Below are positions 40,176 to 48,015 of a stretch of DNA of 64,000 nucleotides, piece after piece (within the stretch, counting starts at the first letter, position 1; the number at the start of each line of letters is the position of its first letter). A program made the translations under genes and the position numbers. The stretch comes from RECG01 sp964444805 (GTDB lineage Bacteria > Bacillota_I > Bacilli_A > Acholeplasmatales > Acholeplasmataceae). Below the pieces are notes generated by a model. That model made no database searches. It was not told the origin of the DNA and worked only from the letters and a program-made list of their open reading frames with translations. The DNA is taken from assembly GCA_964444805.1 (NCBI GenBank), contig CAYUIK010000056.1, forward strand, positions 1-64,000. The letters run 5' to 3'.

Positions 40176-41371
40176 GATCGGTCAAGAACACAATCGATGC
40201 CCGGAAGGACTTTGCCTTCGAGATATTCGAGGGAGGCTCCTCCGCCGGTCGATATGTGCGTGAAGTCATCAGCAAGTCCGAACTGGATGACTGCGGCCGC
40301 CGAATCACCACCACCGATAATGGTTGTCAACTGATCTTTTAACCCCGCCAGAGTCTGGGCGATCGCTTTGGTGCCGACGGCGAATCGGGGAAATTCAAAG
40401 ACGCCCAGGGGACCATTCCAAATGACGGTACGCGCATCCTTCAAGTGCTTGGTAAAGAGTTCGATCGTCTCGGGACCGATATCCATGCCCATCTCATCAG
40501 CGGGCATTTCCGTGACTTTTCGGATATTCTTTTCGCTATCCTGGTCGAACGTTTTCGCCGTCACGACATCCTTACCGAGTAAGATCTTGCCTTCGGCTTC
40601 CGTCAAAAGCTCTTTGGCGAGTTCGACCTTATCCGTTTCGAGTAGACTCGTTCCCACTTCGTAGCCCAACGCCTTGAAAAAGGTATAGGCCATACCGCCA
40701 CCGATCAAAATATGATCCGCGACTTTAAGAAGATTCCGGATCACACCGATCTTATCCGAGACTTTGGCGCCACCGAGGATGGCGACCAATGGACGATCGG
40801 GATTTTCGAGTGTTCCACCGATGAAACGAATCTCTTTTTCCAACAAGAAACCGGCAACCGTTTCTTTGACATGAGCAGCGATCCCGACATTCGAAGCGTG
40901 CTCGCGATGAGCCGTTCCGAACGCGTCATTGACGAACACGTCACCAAGAGATGCCCAATAACGGCCGAGTTCAGGATCGTTCTTGCTTTCCTTTTTCCCG
41001 TCAAGATCCTCGTATCGCGTATTTTCAAACATGAGAATCTGACCGTTTTCAAGTTCGTCGATTGCCTTTTCGAGTGCTTCTCCGCGTGTTTCCGGGATGA
41101 AGCGAACAGGCATATCCAAGTGCTCGCTTAAACGATCAGCAACGATCGAAAGACTGTTTTTCGCCTTATCTTCTTCTTTCTTGATCCTGCCGAGATGTGA
41201 GAAAACGATCGCTTTTCCCCCGTGTTCAAGCACGTATTTGATCGTCGGAAGCGCTTGAACAATACGATTTTCATCGGTGATTTCGCCATCTTTTTGCGGG
41301 ACATTGAAATCAACTCGGATCAATACTTTTTTACCCTTGATTTCGATGTCCCTGACTGTTTTTTTTGCCAT
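40172..41371 (-). CDS. pgk: Phosphoglycerate kinase
   Basis: Glycolytic ATP-making step. The N-terminal substrate region VLIRVDFNVPQKDGEI (about residue 15-30), SHLGR (about 57), the hinge region with ILGGAKVSDKIGVI (about 193-206) and the C-terminal GGGDSAAA (about 352) are present. 399 residues. First gene of pgk-XRE-HPr-tpiA. Ribosome-binding site AGGAGG; extended -10 promoter upstream. Confidence 0.97.
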   Translation of the reverse strand: MAKKTVRDIEIKGKKVLIRVDFNVPQKDGEITDENRIVQALPTIKYVLEHGGKAIVFSHLGRIKKEEDKAKNSLSIVADRLSEHLDMPVRFIPETRGEALEKAIDELENGQILMFENTRYEDLDGKKESKNDPELGRYWASLGDVFVNDAFGTAHREHASNVGIAAHVKETVAGFLLEKEIRFIGGTLENPDRPLVAILGGAKVSDKIGVIRNLLKVADHILIGGGMAYTFFKALGYEVGTSLLETDKVELAKELLTEAEGKILLGKDVVTAKTFDQDSEKNIRKVTEMPADEMGMDIGPETIELFTKHLKDARTVIWNGPLGVFEFPRFAVGTKAIAQTLAGLKDQLTTIIGGGDSAAAVIQFGLADDFTHISTGGGASLEYLEGKVLPGIDCVLDRS

Positions 41372-41417
41372 GTGTATCCTCCTATGTCTATGTTATCAAC
41401 GTTTTTTTACCATAAGT

Positions 41418-41426
41418 ATTATACCA
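41418..41426 (-). promoter_or_regulatory. Extended -10 promoter of pgk
   Basis: Minus strand TGGTATAAT, about 45 bases before the pgk start; the -35 region is weak. Confidence 0.58.
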
Positions 41427-41448
41427 TTAATCGATCTTCTTTTCTATA

Positions 41449-41865
41449 TCAATGACCATGAAAGTGCTTTACTTTCTCCTTTCGGATCCTCTCAAGAGCA
41501 GCAATCCCTCGAATGGCCTTTGAACGCGAAATCTTGAGTTCTCTTTCGTGTCCCGAACGAAAAACGACGAGAATGCCCGAATCGTGTTCACGGATGCTTT
41601 CGATTGCCTGAGCGTTGACCCAGATATTGTCGAAGTCGCGCGTCCGTCTCGTCGGAAAAAAGGCGTTTTCCTCATCGAGATAGACGGGAATCCGATAGGA
41701 GATCCCGAGTTTCTTCTTGACAGCTTTGATGTATCCCTCATAGGAAAAAAAGTGATTGAAACACATATCCCGAATGACAGCACGATTCGTCCTTTTCGTC
41801 TGAACGGGTTTCCCGTTTTCGACAAGGACAGCCCCATGGGCGTTGTTTTCGATATATTCGATCAT
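41449..41865 (-). CDS. comK: ComK-family competence regulator homologue
   Basis: 138 residues from ATG 41865. The arrangement resembles ComK, the DNA-binding master activator of B. subtilis competence: CFNHFFSYEGYIKAVKKKLG (about 36-55), a hydrophobic strand before FFPTRRTRDFDNIWVNAQAI (about 68-87), which matches the ComK FPT...C.WI segment, then LVVFRSGHERELKISRSK. It is shorter than B. subtilis ComK (192). The start is preceded by only AAAG, so translation may be weak or controlled; the upstream frame crosses a terminator. Family call is by pattern. Confidence 0.72.
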   Translation of the reverse strand: MIEYIENNAHGAVLVENGKPVQTKRTNRAVIRDMCFNHFFSYEGYIKAVKKKLGISYRIPVYLDEENAFFPTRRTRDFDNIWVNAQAIESIREHDSGILVVFRSGHERELKISRSKAIRGIAALERIRKEKVKHFHGH

Positions 41866-41877
41866 CTTTGAACAAAG

Positions 41878-41898
41878 AAAAAAGGCCCTGAGGCCTTT
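41878..41898 (-). terminator. Terminator between msmX and comK
   Basis: Minus strand: AAAGGCC TCAG GGCCTTT then TTT. It overlaps the end of the ABC ATPase gene and lies 13 bases before the comK start, so comK expression by read-through would be limited. Confidence 0.82.
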
Positions 41899-43072
41899 AG
41901 ACTTTTCCTTCGTCACTCTTGGGTACGTTTTCAATCGTCGCCGCTTTACGTTGAATGAGTTCGTTGATGTCAACGACGAGACGCTGTTCGGTTTCGGGAT
42001 CGAAGAAGTGGCACTTGTTCATATCGAGAGCGAGCTTGATCTTATTGCCGATGTGAATGTCCGCGCGCGCATCGACGCTCGCACAGATGTTGTCATCGTT
42101 TACGGCGGTGTAGATGTTCGTTTCGGCACCGAGCAATTCGGCGACGTCAACCGTGAGTTCCAAAATGGAATTCGGGTATGTCTGCATGACGGCTTCATTG
42201 TCGTGAATATCTTCCGGACGAATGCCGAGAATGATTTCCTTACCGATCATGCGGTTTTCCTTGACGATTTCAAACTTATCGTCGGGAATCTGCAACGTGT
42301 GTTGTCCGGCAGTGAAAAGACCTTTGGCATCCACGGTACCATGAATGAAGTTCATGGGAGGCGTGCCGATGAAACCGGCAACGAAAATGTTGTTCGGATT
42401 GTCGTAGATGTCTTTTGGTGTACCGACTTGCATGATGTAGCCGTCGCGCATGACGACGATCCGAGTTGCCATAGTCATGGCTTCGATCTGGTCATGGGTG
42501 ACGTAGATGGTCGTCGTTTCGATCTTGTTGTGAAGCTTGATGAGCTCGCCCCGCATCTGGACGCGAAGCTTGGCATCCAAGTTGGAAAGCGGTTCATCCA
42601 TAAGGAAGACTTTGGCGTTACGTACGATCGCACGACCAAGGGCGACACGTTGTCTCTGGCCACCGGATAGTGCTTTCGGCTTACGCTTCAGATAAGGAAC
42701 GAGACCGAGAATCTCAGCGGCTTCCGTTACTTTTTCATTGATGACGTCTTTCGGCACTTTTCTCAGTTTGAGACCAAAAGCCATGTTGTCGTAGACCGTC
42801 ATGTGGGGGTAGAGCGCATAGGACTGGAAGACCATTGCGATATTCCGATCTTTCGGTGCCTTGTCGTTGACGAGTTCGTCATCGATGTAGAGTTCTCCGG
42901 CGGTAATTTCCTCGAGACCGGCGATCATGCGAAGTGTCGTCGATTTCCCGCAACCCGATGGACCGACAAAAACGATGAATTCCTTATCCTTGATCTTCAA
43001 CGTGAAATCAAAGACGGCTTGAACACCGTTGGGATAGACCTTGTTGATATCCTTGAGATAGAGTGTTGACAT
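41897..43072 (-). CDS. msmX: Sugar ABC transporter ATPase, MsmX/UgpC type
   Basis: Energises carbohydrate ABC importers, often several different ones. Walker A GPSGCGKST (about 37-45), Q-loop MVFQSYALYPHMTV, signature LSGGQRQRVALGRA (about 133), Walker B VFLMDEPLSNLDAKL and H-loop VTHDQ are intact; a TOBE/OB regulatory region fills residues 240-391. No permease or binding-protein genes are adjacent, in keeping with MsmX serving distant permeases. Confidence 0.93.
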   Translation of the reverse strand: MSTLYLKDINKVYPNGVQAVFDFTLKIKDKEFIVFVGPSGCGKSTTLRMIAGLEEITAGELYIDDELVNDKAPKDRNIAMVFQSYALYPHMTVYDNMAFGLKLRKVPKDVINEKVTEAAEILGLVPYLKRKPKALSGGQRQRVALGRAIVRNAKVFLMDEPLSNLDAKLRVQMRGELIKLHNKIETTTIYVTHDQIEAMTMATRIVVMRDGYIMQVGTPKDIYDNPNNIFVAGFIGTPPMNFIHGTVDAKGLFTAGQHTLQIPDDKFEIVKENRMIGKEIILGIRPEDIHDNEAVMQTYPNSILELTVDVAELLGAETNIYTAVNDDNICASVDARADIHIGNKIKLALDMNKCHFFDPETEQRLVVDINELIQRKAATIENVPKSDEGKV

Positions 43073-43108
43073 GTGTATGGTTCCTTTCTATTTTTGTTGA
43101 CTACTCCT

Positions 43109-43117
43109 ATTATAACA
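43109..43117 (-). promoter_or_regulatory. Extended -10 promoter of msmX
   Basis: Minus strand TGTTATAAT; about 37 bases before the start codon. Confidence 0.58.
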
Positions 43118-43130
43118 AGGTCCCGGCAAT

Positions 43131-43153
43131 AAAAAAATGTGCAACGTGCACAC
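43131..43153 (-). terminator. Terminator after the PucR-type gene
   Basis: Minus strand: TGTGCA CGT TGCACA followed by seven T, directly behind the stop codon. The perfect palindrome could also be read as an operator, but the T run favours a terminator. Confidence 0.8.
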
Positions 43154-43155
43154 TT

Positions 43156-43731
43156 TTAGGCGATGAGGTGGTAGATCAAAAAGGCATCCGTGAATCGTCT
43201 CGGGTCAAATCCGGTGACCTGATGGAACTTGTCGATCCTTTGAATGAGCGTATTCCGATGCAGGAAAAGCCTTTTGGCGGTAACGCTCATATTCTGGTTC
43301 GCTTCGAGATAGGATTTGATCGTTTCTTTCATCGTCTGATCGCTCGCATACTTGCGTAACATGAATGCTTTCATCTCTCGATCGATTCGATGTAGATTCG
43401 CTTTCACAAGAACCCGGTCATCGAGATAGACGTAGCGGTTGAAATCGATTTTCGCAAGGACCTTTCTAACAAAAGTCAAGTGACTGCTTCTCGCTTCGAC
43501 CGAAGAAAAGGTGTGAGACACATAAATCCTAAGATCGACGAACGTGTCACTCATGATGTTCAATATAATGTCCGAAAAGGCAACGTGGACTTCGTGCTCA
43601 TAAAAAAGAACGAGCGAACGATCGGTTTCATCCGTGCTCGTAATCGCGATATGTTCGGCGAACAGCGAAAGGATCAACGGTTGATTGATCTGTGTCGCGT
43701 ATTTGCTTTCGATCAGTACATAGCGATACAT
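43156..43731 (-). CDS. PucR/CdaR-type helix-turn-helix regulator
   Basis: 191 residues from ATG 43731 (AGGATGG 5 bases upstream). The C-terminal 55 residues match the PucR-family helix-turn-helix (SVTAKRLFLHRNTLIQRID, then the FDPRRFTDAFLIYHLI tail). The N-terminal part (YRYVLIESKYA...) is not a recognised sensor domain. Divergent from a membrane protein gene that it might control, and upstream of msmX. Ligand unknown. Confidence 0.75.
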   Translation of the reverse strand: MYRYVLIESKYATQINQPLILSLFAEHIAITSTDETDRSLVLFYEHEVHVAFSDIILNIMSDTFVDLRIYVSHTFSSVEARSSHLTFVRKVLAKIDFNRYVYLDDRVLVKANLHRIDREMKAFMLRKYASDQTMKETIKSYLEANQNMSVTAKRLFLHRNTLIQRIDKFHQVTGFDPRRFTDAFLIYHLIA

Positions 43732-43756
43732 CGGAACCATCCTAACGGGTTTTTCA

Positions 43757-43765
43757 TGTTATAAT
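43757..43765 (+). promoter_or_regulatory. Extended -10 promoter of the membrane protein gene
   Basis: TGTTATAAT 27 bases before the start codon; shares the short divergent region with the PucR-type gene. Confidence 0.58.
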
Positions 43766-43791
43766 CGTATTATCCAATCAAGGAGGTTAAC

Positions 43792-44523
43792 ATGGAAGTC
43801 ATTCGAAAAAAACAAAAGTTCTATTTGCGGCTAATCGGCCTCACGTGGATCATTTTCATACTTGCCTTCATCGGCTTGTTTCTAACGTCGCTTTCTTTCG
43901 ATCAAAAACTCGGTATTCTCGTCGTCATCGTCATCGTTCAACTCGGCATGCTCTTATGGATCAGCCCCCGCATCTTTTACTACAACCAGATGTATGGATT
44001 TCTTAAGCTCAAGCAAGACGCCGCTTTACCCCTGCGGGTAAAACTGGATCTCACGGGCGAAAGCTTTCATAAACGTCTCGATCAGCAGAGTTTCAAAGCG
44101 TTTAGGGACTATGGAACGCACGTTCTCTTTTACCGGACGACCAAGGACAAGAGTGCCTTCGCGACGCGAAGAACGATGCTCGAAATCGTAACGATTATTA
44201 CGGATGACGACATCGACTATGACGATTCGAAGCTCGTTTCCGCCGTAAACGATGTCGAGGATATGGCGATGAAAGAAAAGATAAGGTATAAGAACCATTC
44301 GATCATTCAAATCAAATCCGGAAACCACAAGGATAAGAAACGAGTCGAAAAAGCGGACCAAGTCGTCTTCGAAACGCACAAGGGACATCGAATCAGCATG
44401 ATCAATGTCATCTATGATAAAGCGCACGATCAAGCGTATTTCCTTCACGGAAAGACCTATGCGCCAAACGTCTATTACGCCTATGTCGTCGCGCTTTTCA
44501 AATCACTCGCAAAGTCATCCTAG
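43792..44523 (+). CDS. Two-helix membrane protein, unknown
   Basis: 243 residues: two hydrophobic helices near the N-terminus (about 13-33 and 40-57), then a cytoplasmic or external domain of about 180 residues rich in Lys, Asp and Arg. No motif recognised. AAGGAGG ribosome-binding site. Divergent from the PucR-type regulator and overlapping the convergent lipoprotein gene by 4 bases. Function unknown. Confidence 0.7.
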   Translation: MEVIRKKQKFYLRLIGLTWIIFILAFIGLFLTSLSFDQKLGILVVIVIVQLGMLLWISPRIFYYNQMYGFLKLKQDAALPLRVKLDLTGESFHKRLDQQSFKAFRDYGTHVLFYRTTKDKSAFATRRTMLEIVTIITDDDIDYDDSKLVSAVNDVEDMAMKEKIRYKNHSIIQIKSGNHKDKKRVEKADQVVFETHKGHRISMINVIYDKAHDQAYFLHGKTYAPNVYYAYVVALFKSLAKSS

Positions 44524-45290
44524 AACGCGATAGAAAGAAAGGCTTTGATGGCATGGAGCGCCACAGCGTAACCGGCAGCTTCTTCGTCTTGTGATATGAG
44601 ATAGAGCATGCCGACCATGTCACGATTCATGTCGATGACTGCGCCACCAAGACCGTAGTCGTCGGTAGGAATATCGGTTTCCATCAGTTCAAGCCCCGGC
44701 AAGACATCATTACGATAATCCGTAACGATGCCGAGATTGATCGCATTGATCACCTGGGCCTGAAATCCGATTAAAAGAACCTGTTCGCCTGTTTGTGGTG
44801 ACTGTTCGGCAAGATCGATGGCCGGCAAGACATCCTTGATCGGTTTCGTGATCTTCAGTAATGCGAGTCGGTGTTCTTCGCTTTGTGCCTCGATCGAAGC
44901 GCTGTGTTCACGAAGAAGATAGTCGTTTACCGAAAGATCGAGGGTCATTCCTTTGTCTTTTTCCAAGAGATCAAGGGTTGTCAAAACATAGGTGAATACC
45001 TGATCCGTGCGAACGATGACACCGGAACCACGACGCTTTTCAATGAGCGATTCGTCGTCATAAATGCAAGTCTCAATCATGACATTCGAACGCGAAGTCT
45101 CCAGCGTTACCTTATTGATCAGTCGTGCGAGATCGTCTAAATCGTCGATCTCTTTGTTTTGATACGTCTCATAAGCGTCACGCAAAACGAGATAGTCGTC
45201 GTCATATACGATCTGGTCGAATACATCCGAACAACTCGATAGCATGACGACGGTCAGCATGAGCAACACGGTCAACAAAAACTTACGCAT
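44520..45290 (-). CDS. Trypsin-like lipoprotein with lost catalytic residues
   Basis: 256 residues from ATG 45290 (GGTGA 5 bases upstream), with signal peptide and lipobox LSSC (Cys about 20). It aligns by eye with the protease encoded just upstream, yet each catalytic site is changed: TTLDLL replaces TNNHV (His), LALLKI replaces DLAILKF (Asp), and YGLGGAV replaces GSSGSLV (Ser). It is therefore probably an inactive partner or inhibitor-like homologue. Starts within the end of the active gene, so the pair is coupled. Confidence 0.72.
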   Translation of the reverse strand: MRKFLLTVLLMLTVVMLSSCSDVFDQIVYDDDYLVLRDAYETYQNKEIDDLDDLARLINKVTLETSRSNVMIETCIYDDESLIEKRRGSGVIVRTDQVFTYVLTTLDLLEKDKGMTLDLSVNDYLLREHSASIEAQSEEHRLALLKITKPIKDVLPAIDLAEQSPQTGEQVLLIGFQAQVINAINLGIVTDYRNDVLPGLELMETDIPTDDYGLGGAVIDMNRDMVGMLYLISQDEEAAGYAVALHAIKAFLSIAF

Positions 45291-46071
45291 CGTCATCACC
45301 GCTTTCAAGCGTTTTTTCGTAATCTGCGATAAATGACAGGACTTCCTCCAGAGGCAAGGCATAACTCACCGTGAAATTCGAACCCGAGATCGTTCCAGCG
45401 AAAAGGATGCCGGAAAGTTCGTGGTTTTCATTGACGACGAGGCTGCCACTGCTTCCGCCCTTGACAGGTGCATCCATGCTCATGACATCGAAGTCGATCG
45501 AAACGATGTCCGGATCGACGTCACTGATTTCGATGCGCTCGTATCCGACGACTTTTCCCATCGTGATGGCGTTGATCTGACGTGCCGGAAAACCGATGAT
45601 CGTGACGTGTTCGTCGATTTCAAGATTCGCTTTGGCAAAATCGATCAGACGGAGTTCCGTCTCATCCTTTCGAAACTTCAAAATGGCAAGATCGTAGTTC
45701 GAATCGAAATAGACGAGCGATGCGTCGTAGGTGTTCCCAAGATAATCATGTACTCGATAAGCCGGGGATTTGACGGGTTGTTGGTAGGCGACGTGGTTGT
45801 TCGTCAGAATATAGTAATAAAGGCGATCTTCGGCGAAGACGACGCCTGAACCGCTCTGTGTCGTTTCCCCAAAATTATAGATCGCAACCGCTGAGCGAAC
45901 GACATCGCTTGAAAGTTCGTTCAAGTATTGGTTGATTTGCTGATAGGTCGCCTGTTGTTCCTCGAGATGGGCCTGATAATCTCCGAGCAACTCTTCATAG
46001 CGCTCTTCGTTGTTGCAGGCGGCAAGCGAAAGGATCAAAGCGAACAAAATGAGAAGAAACACGCGCTTCAT
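45283..46071 (-). CDS. Trypsin-like serine protease lipoprotein
   Basis: 262 residues with signal peptide and lipobox LAAC (Cys19), so anchored to the outer face of the membrane. A short helical stretch (about 22-55) precedes the protease domain with the triad visible: His in LTNNHVAY (about 92), Asp in NYDLAILKF (about 126) and Ser in GGSSGSLVV (about 208). No PDZ domain, unlike HtrA. GGTGAGGAAG ribosome-binding site. Paired with the degenerate copy downstream. Substrates unknown; quality control of exported proteins is a guess. Confidence 0.83.
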   Translation of the reverse strand: MKRVFLLILFALILSLAACNNEERYEELLGDYQAHLEEQQATYQQINQYLNELSSDVVRSAVAIYNFGETTQSGSGVVFAEDRLYYYILTNNHVAYQQPVKSPAYRVHDYLGNTYDASLVYFDSNYDLAILKFRKDETELRLIDFAKANLEIDEHVTIIGFPARQINAITMGKVVGYERIEISDVDPDIVSIDFDVMSMDAPVKGGSSGSLVVNENHELSGILFAGTISGSNFTVSYALPLEEVLSFIADYEKTLESGDDDA

Positions 46072-46104
46072 GACATCACTTCCTCACCATTCATTTTATC
46101 ATAG

Positions 46105-46139
46105 AAAACGATATTTGGATATGGTCCAAATATCGTTTT
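46105..46139 (-). terminator. Terminator after the suf operon
   Basis: A perfect 15-base inverted repeat (AAAACGATATTTGGA / TCCAAATATCGTTTT) with a 5-base loop, 6 bases past the sufB stop. Very stable and symmetric. Confidence 0.85.
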
Positions 46140-46144
46140 GTCAT

Positions 46145-47554
46145 CTACCCGATTGACCCTTCCATTTCGAGTTTGATGAGCTGGTTCAACTCGATCGCGT
46201 ACTCCATGGGCAGTTCTTTTGCAAAGGGCTCGATAAAGCCCATGACGATCATTTCTGTCGCTTCTTCTTCCGTTAAGCCCCGACTCATCAGATAATAGAG
46301 TTGTTCCTCACTAATCTTGGATACGGTCGCTTCATGTTCGAGAAAGACGTCACTGTTTTTGACGATATTGGTCGGTATCGTATCGCTAAACGATTCATCA
46401 TCGAGAATAATCGTGTCACACTCGACGTGTGCCTTGGCGCCCTTGGCGTGTTTCCCGAAATCGACTTTTCCGCGATAATTGACCGATCCGCCGCCGCGAC
46501 TGATCGACTTGGAAATGATCGTCGACGTCGTATTCGGCGCAACATGAATCATTTTGGCTCCCGCGTCCTGCACTTGGTTCTTACCGGCAAAAGCAATGGA
46601 AATGGTCGTGCCCTTGGCGCGTTCACCGAGCAAAATACATGACGGATACTTCATGTTGACGCTACTTCCGATGTTGCCATCGATCCATTCCATGTGTCCG
46701 TTTTCATAGACGAAAGCCCGCTTAGTCACGAGGTTGATGACGTTTGTCGACCAGTTTTGGATGGTCGTGTAACGACACGTCGCATCCTTCATGACGACGA
46801 TCTCGACGTTGGCGGCGTGTAGTGAATCCTTTGAATAGATCGGTGCCGTACAGCCTTCGACATAGTTGACGTAAGCCCCCTCATCGACGACGATGAGGGT
46901 ACGTTCGAACTGTCCCATTTGATCGCCGTTAATCCGAAAATAGGACTGCAGGGGTTTCGGTACGCGGACGCCCTTCGGAACGTAGATGAAGGATCCTCCG
47001 CTCCAGACGGCACTGTTGAGTGCGGCGTACTTGTTGTCGCCATAGGGGATGACCGTTCCGAAATACTTCTTAAAGAGTTTTGGGTATTCACGGAGCGCCG
47101 TATCGGTGTCGACGTAGATGACACCGAGTTCATCGAGCTCTTTCATGGTGTTGTGGTAGACGACTTCGCTTTCGAACTGCGTCGAAACACCGGCAAGAAA
47201 GTTCCGTTCGGCTTCGGGTATGCCGAGCTTTTCGAACGTATCCTTGATTTCCACCGGGACATCATCCCAACTGCGTTCGGCTCGATCGCTCGCCCGAAAA
47301 AAATAGGTGAACTGATCGAAGTCGATGAAAGACAGATCCGGCCCAAAGGTCGGATTCTTTAGGTTTTCGAACATGCGAAAGCTCTTCAACCGGTATTCGA
47401 GCATCCATTCGGGTTCATTCTTGTGCGCGCTAATCGCGCGAATAACCCCTTCATTGATGCCTTTACCGGTTTCATAGACGGCCTTTGAATCCGTATGGAA
47501 TCCATATTGATATTGGCCGATGATCTCATCGATTTTCTTTTTGTTTTCGTCCAT
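46145..47554 (-). CDS. sufB: Fe-S cluster scaffold SufB
   Basis: Core of the SufBC2D scaffold on which clusters are built. From MDENKKK (47554; AAGGAGGAGG just upstream) it has 469 residues, the family size; 38 extra in-frame residues upstream are spurious. Motifs include NSAVWSGGSFIYVPKGV (about 205), EGCTAPIYSKDSLHAA (about 255) and the conserved C-terminal SRGLTEEEATEMIVMGFI. Last gene of sufC-D-S-U-B. Confidence 0.96.
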   Translation of the reverse strand: MDENKKKIDEIIGQYQYGFHTDSKAVYETGKGINEGVIRAISAHKNEPEWMLEYRLKSFRMFENLKNPTFGPDLSFIDFDQFTYFFRASDRAERSWDDVPVEIKDTFEKLGIPEAERNFLAGVSTQFESEVVYHNTMKELDELGVIYVDTDTALREYPKLFKKYFGTVIPYGDNKYAALNSAVWSGGSFIYVPKGVRVPKPLQSYFRINGDQMGQFERTLIVVDEGAYVNYVEGCTAPIYSKDSLHAANVEIVVMKDATCRYTTIQNWSTNVINLVTKRAFVYENGHMEWIDGNIGSSVNMKYPSCILLGERAKGTTISIAFAGKNQVQDAGAKMIHVAPNTTSTIISKSISRGGGSVNYRGKVDFGKHAKGAKAHVECDTIILDDESFSDTIPTNIVKNSDVFLEHEATVSKISEEQLYYLMSRGLTEEEATEMIVMGFIEPFAKELPMEYAIELNQLIKLEMEGSIG

Positions 47555-47555
47555 G

Positions 47556-47993
47556 TCATGCCTCCTCCTTGATCTTGCTAATACCCTTCTCACAAGCCTT
47601 CCAAGCGAGCGTGGCACACTTGATGCGAGCCGGAAATTGTGAAACGCCTTGATAGACAAGGGCGTCACCCTTGAGAATTTCGGGATTGTACGGCATCCCC
47701 TTAATCATCTCATAGTATTCTTCGATGATCTGAAGGGCTCGATCGATCGTTTCGTTTTTCAGTGTTTCGGTCATGACGCTCGCACTCGAGCAACAGATCG
47801 AACAACCGGTCCCTTGCTGTTTAAGGTCGGTGATCACGCCGTCTTCGACTTTCATCTGAACGGTCAGCTCATCGCCACAACTCGGATTGTTCATGTGGAT
47901 GGTTAAATAACCGGGATCATCGACAAGACCCTTGTTTCGAGGGTTCTTGTAGTGTTCCATGATGACTTGTCGATAAAGGTTTTCAATGTTCAT
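47556..47993 (-). CDS. sufU: Sulfur-relay/scaffold protein SufU
   Basis: Zinc-dependent partner that accepts sulfur from SufS. The three Cys positions are present: NPSCGDELTV (about 41), GTGCSICCSSASV (about 64) and KCATLAW (about 128). 145 residues, with the insertion that separates SufU from IscU. Between sufS and sufB, the Bacillota order. Confidence 0.94.
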   Translation of the reverse strand: MNIENLYRQVIMEHYKNPRNKGLVDDPGYLTIHMNNPSCGDELTVQMKVEDGVITDLKQQGTGCSICCSSASVMTETLKNETIDRALQIIEEYYEMIKGMPYNPEILKGDALVYQGVSQFPARIKCATLAWKACEKGISKIKEEA

Positions 47994-48015
47994 AGGTCAT
48001 GCTTCCCTTCTAGAG

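Noticed and set aside
41843..42670. 275-codon plus-strand open frame over msmX
   Set aside because: Antisense to a full ABC ATPase with all motifs; no start signals.
43138..43152. Palindromic operator TGTGCA-ACG-TGCACA
   Set aside because: It is followed by a T run on the minus strand right behind a stop codon, so a terminator explains it better.
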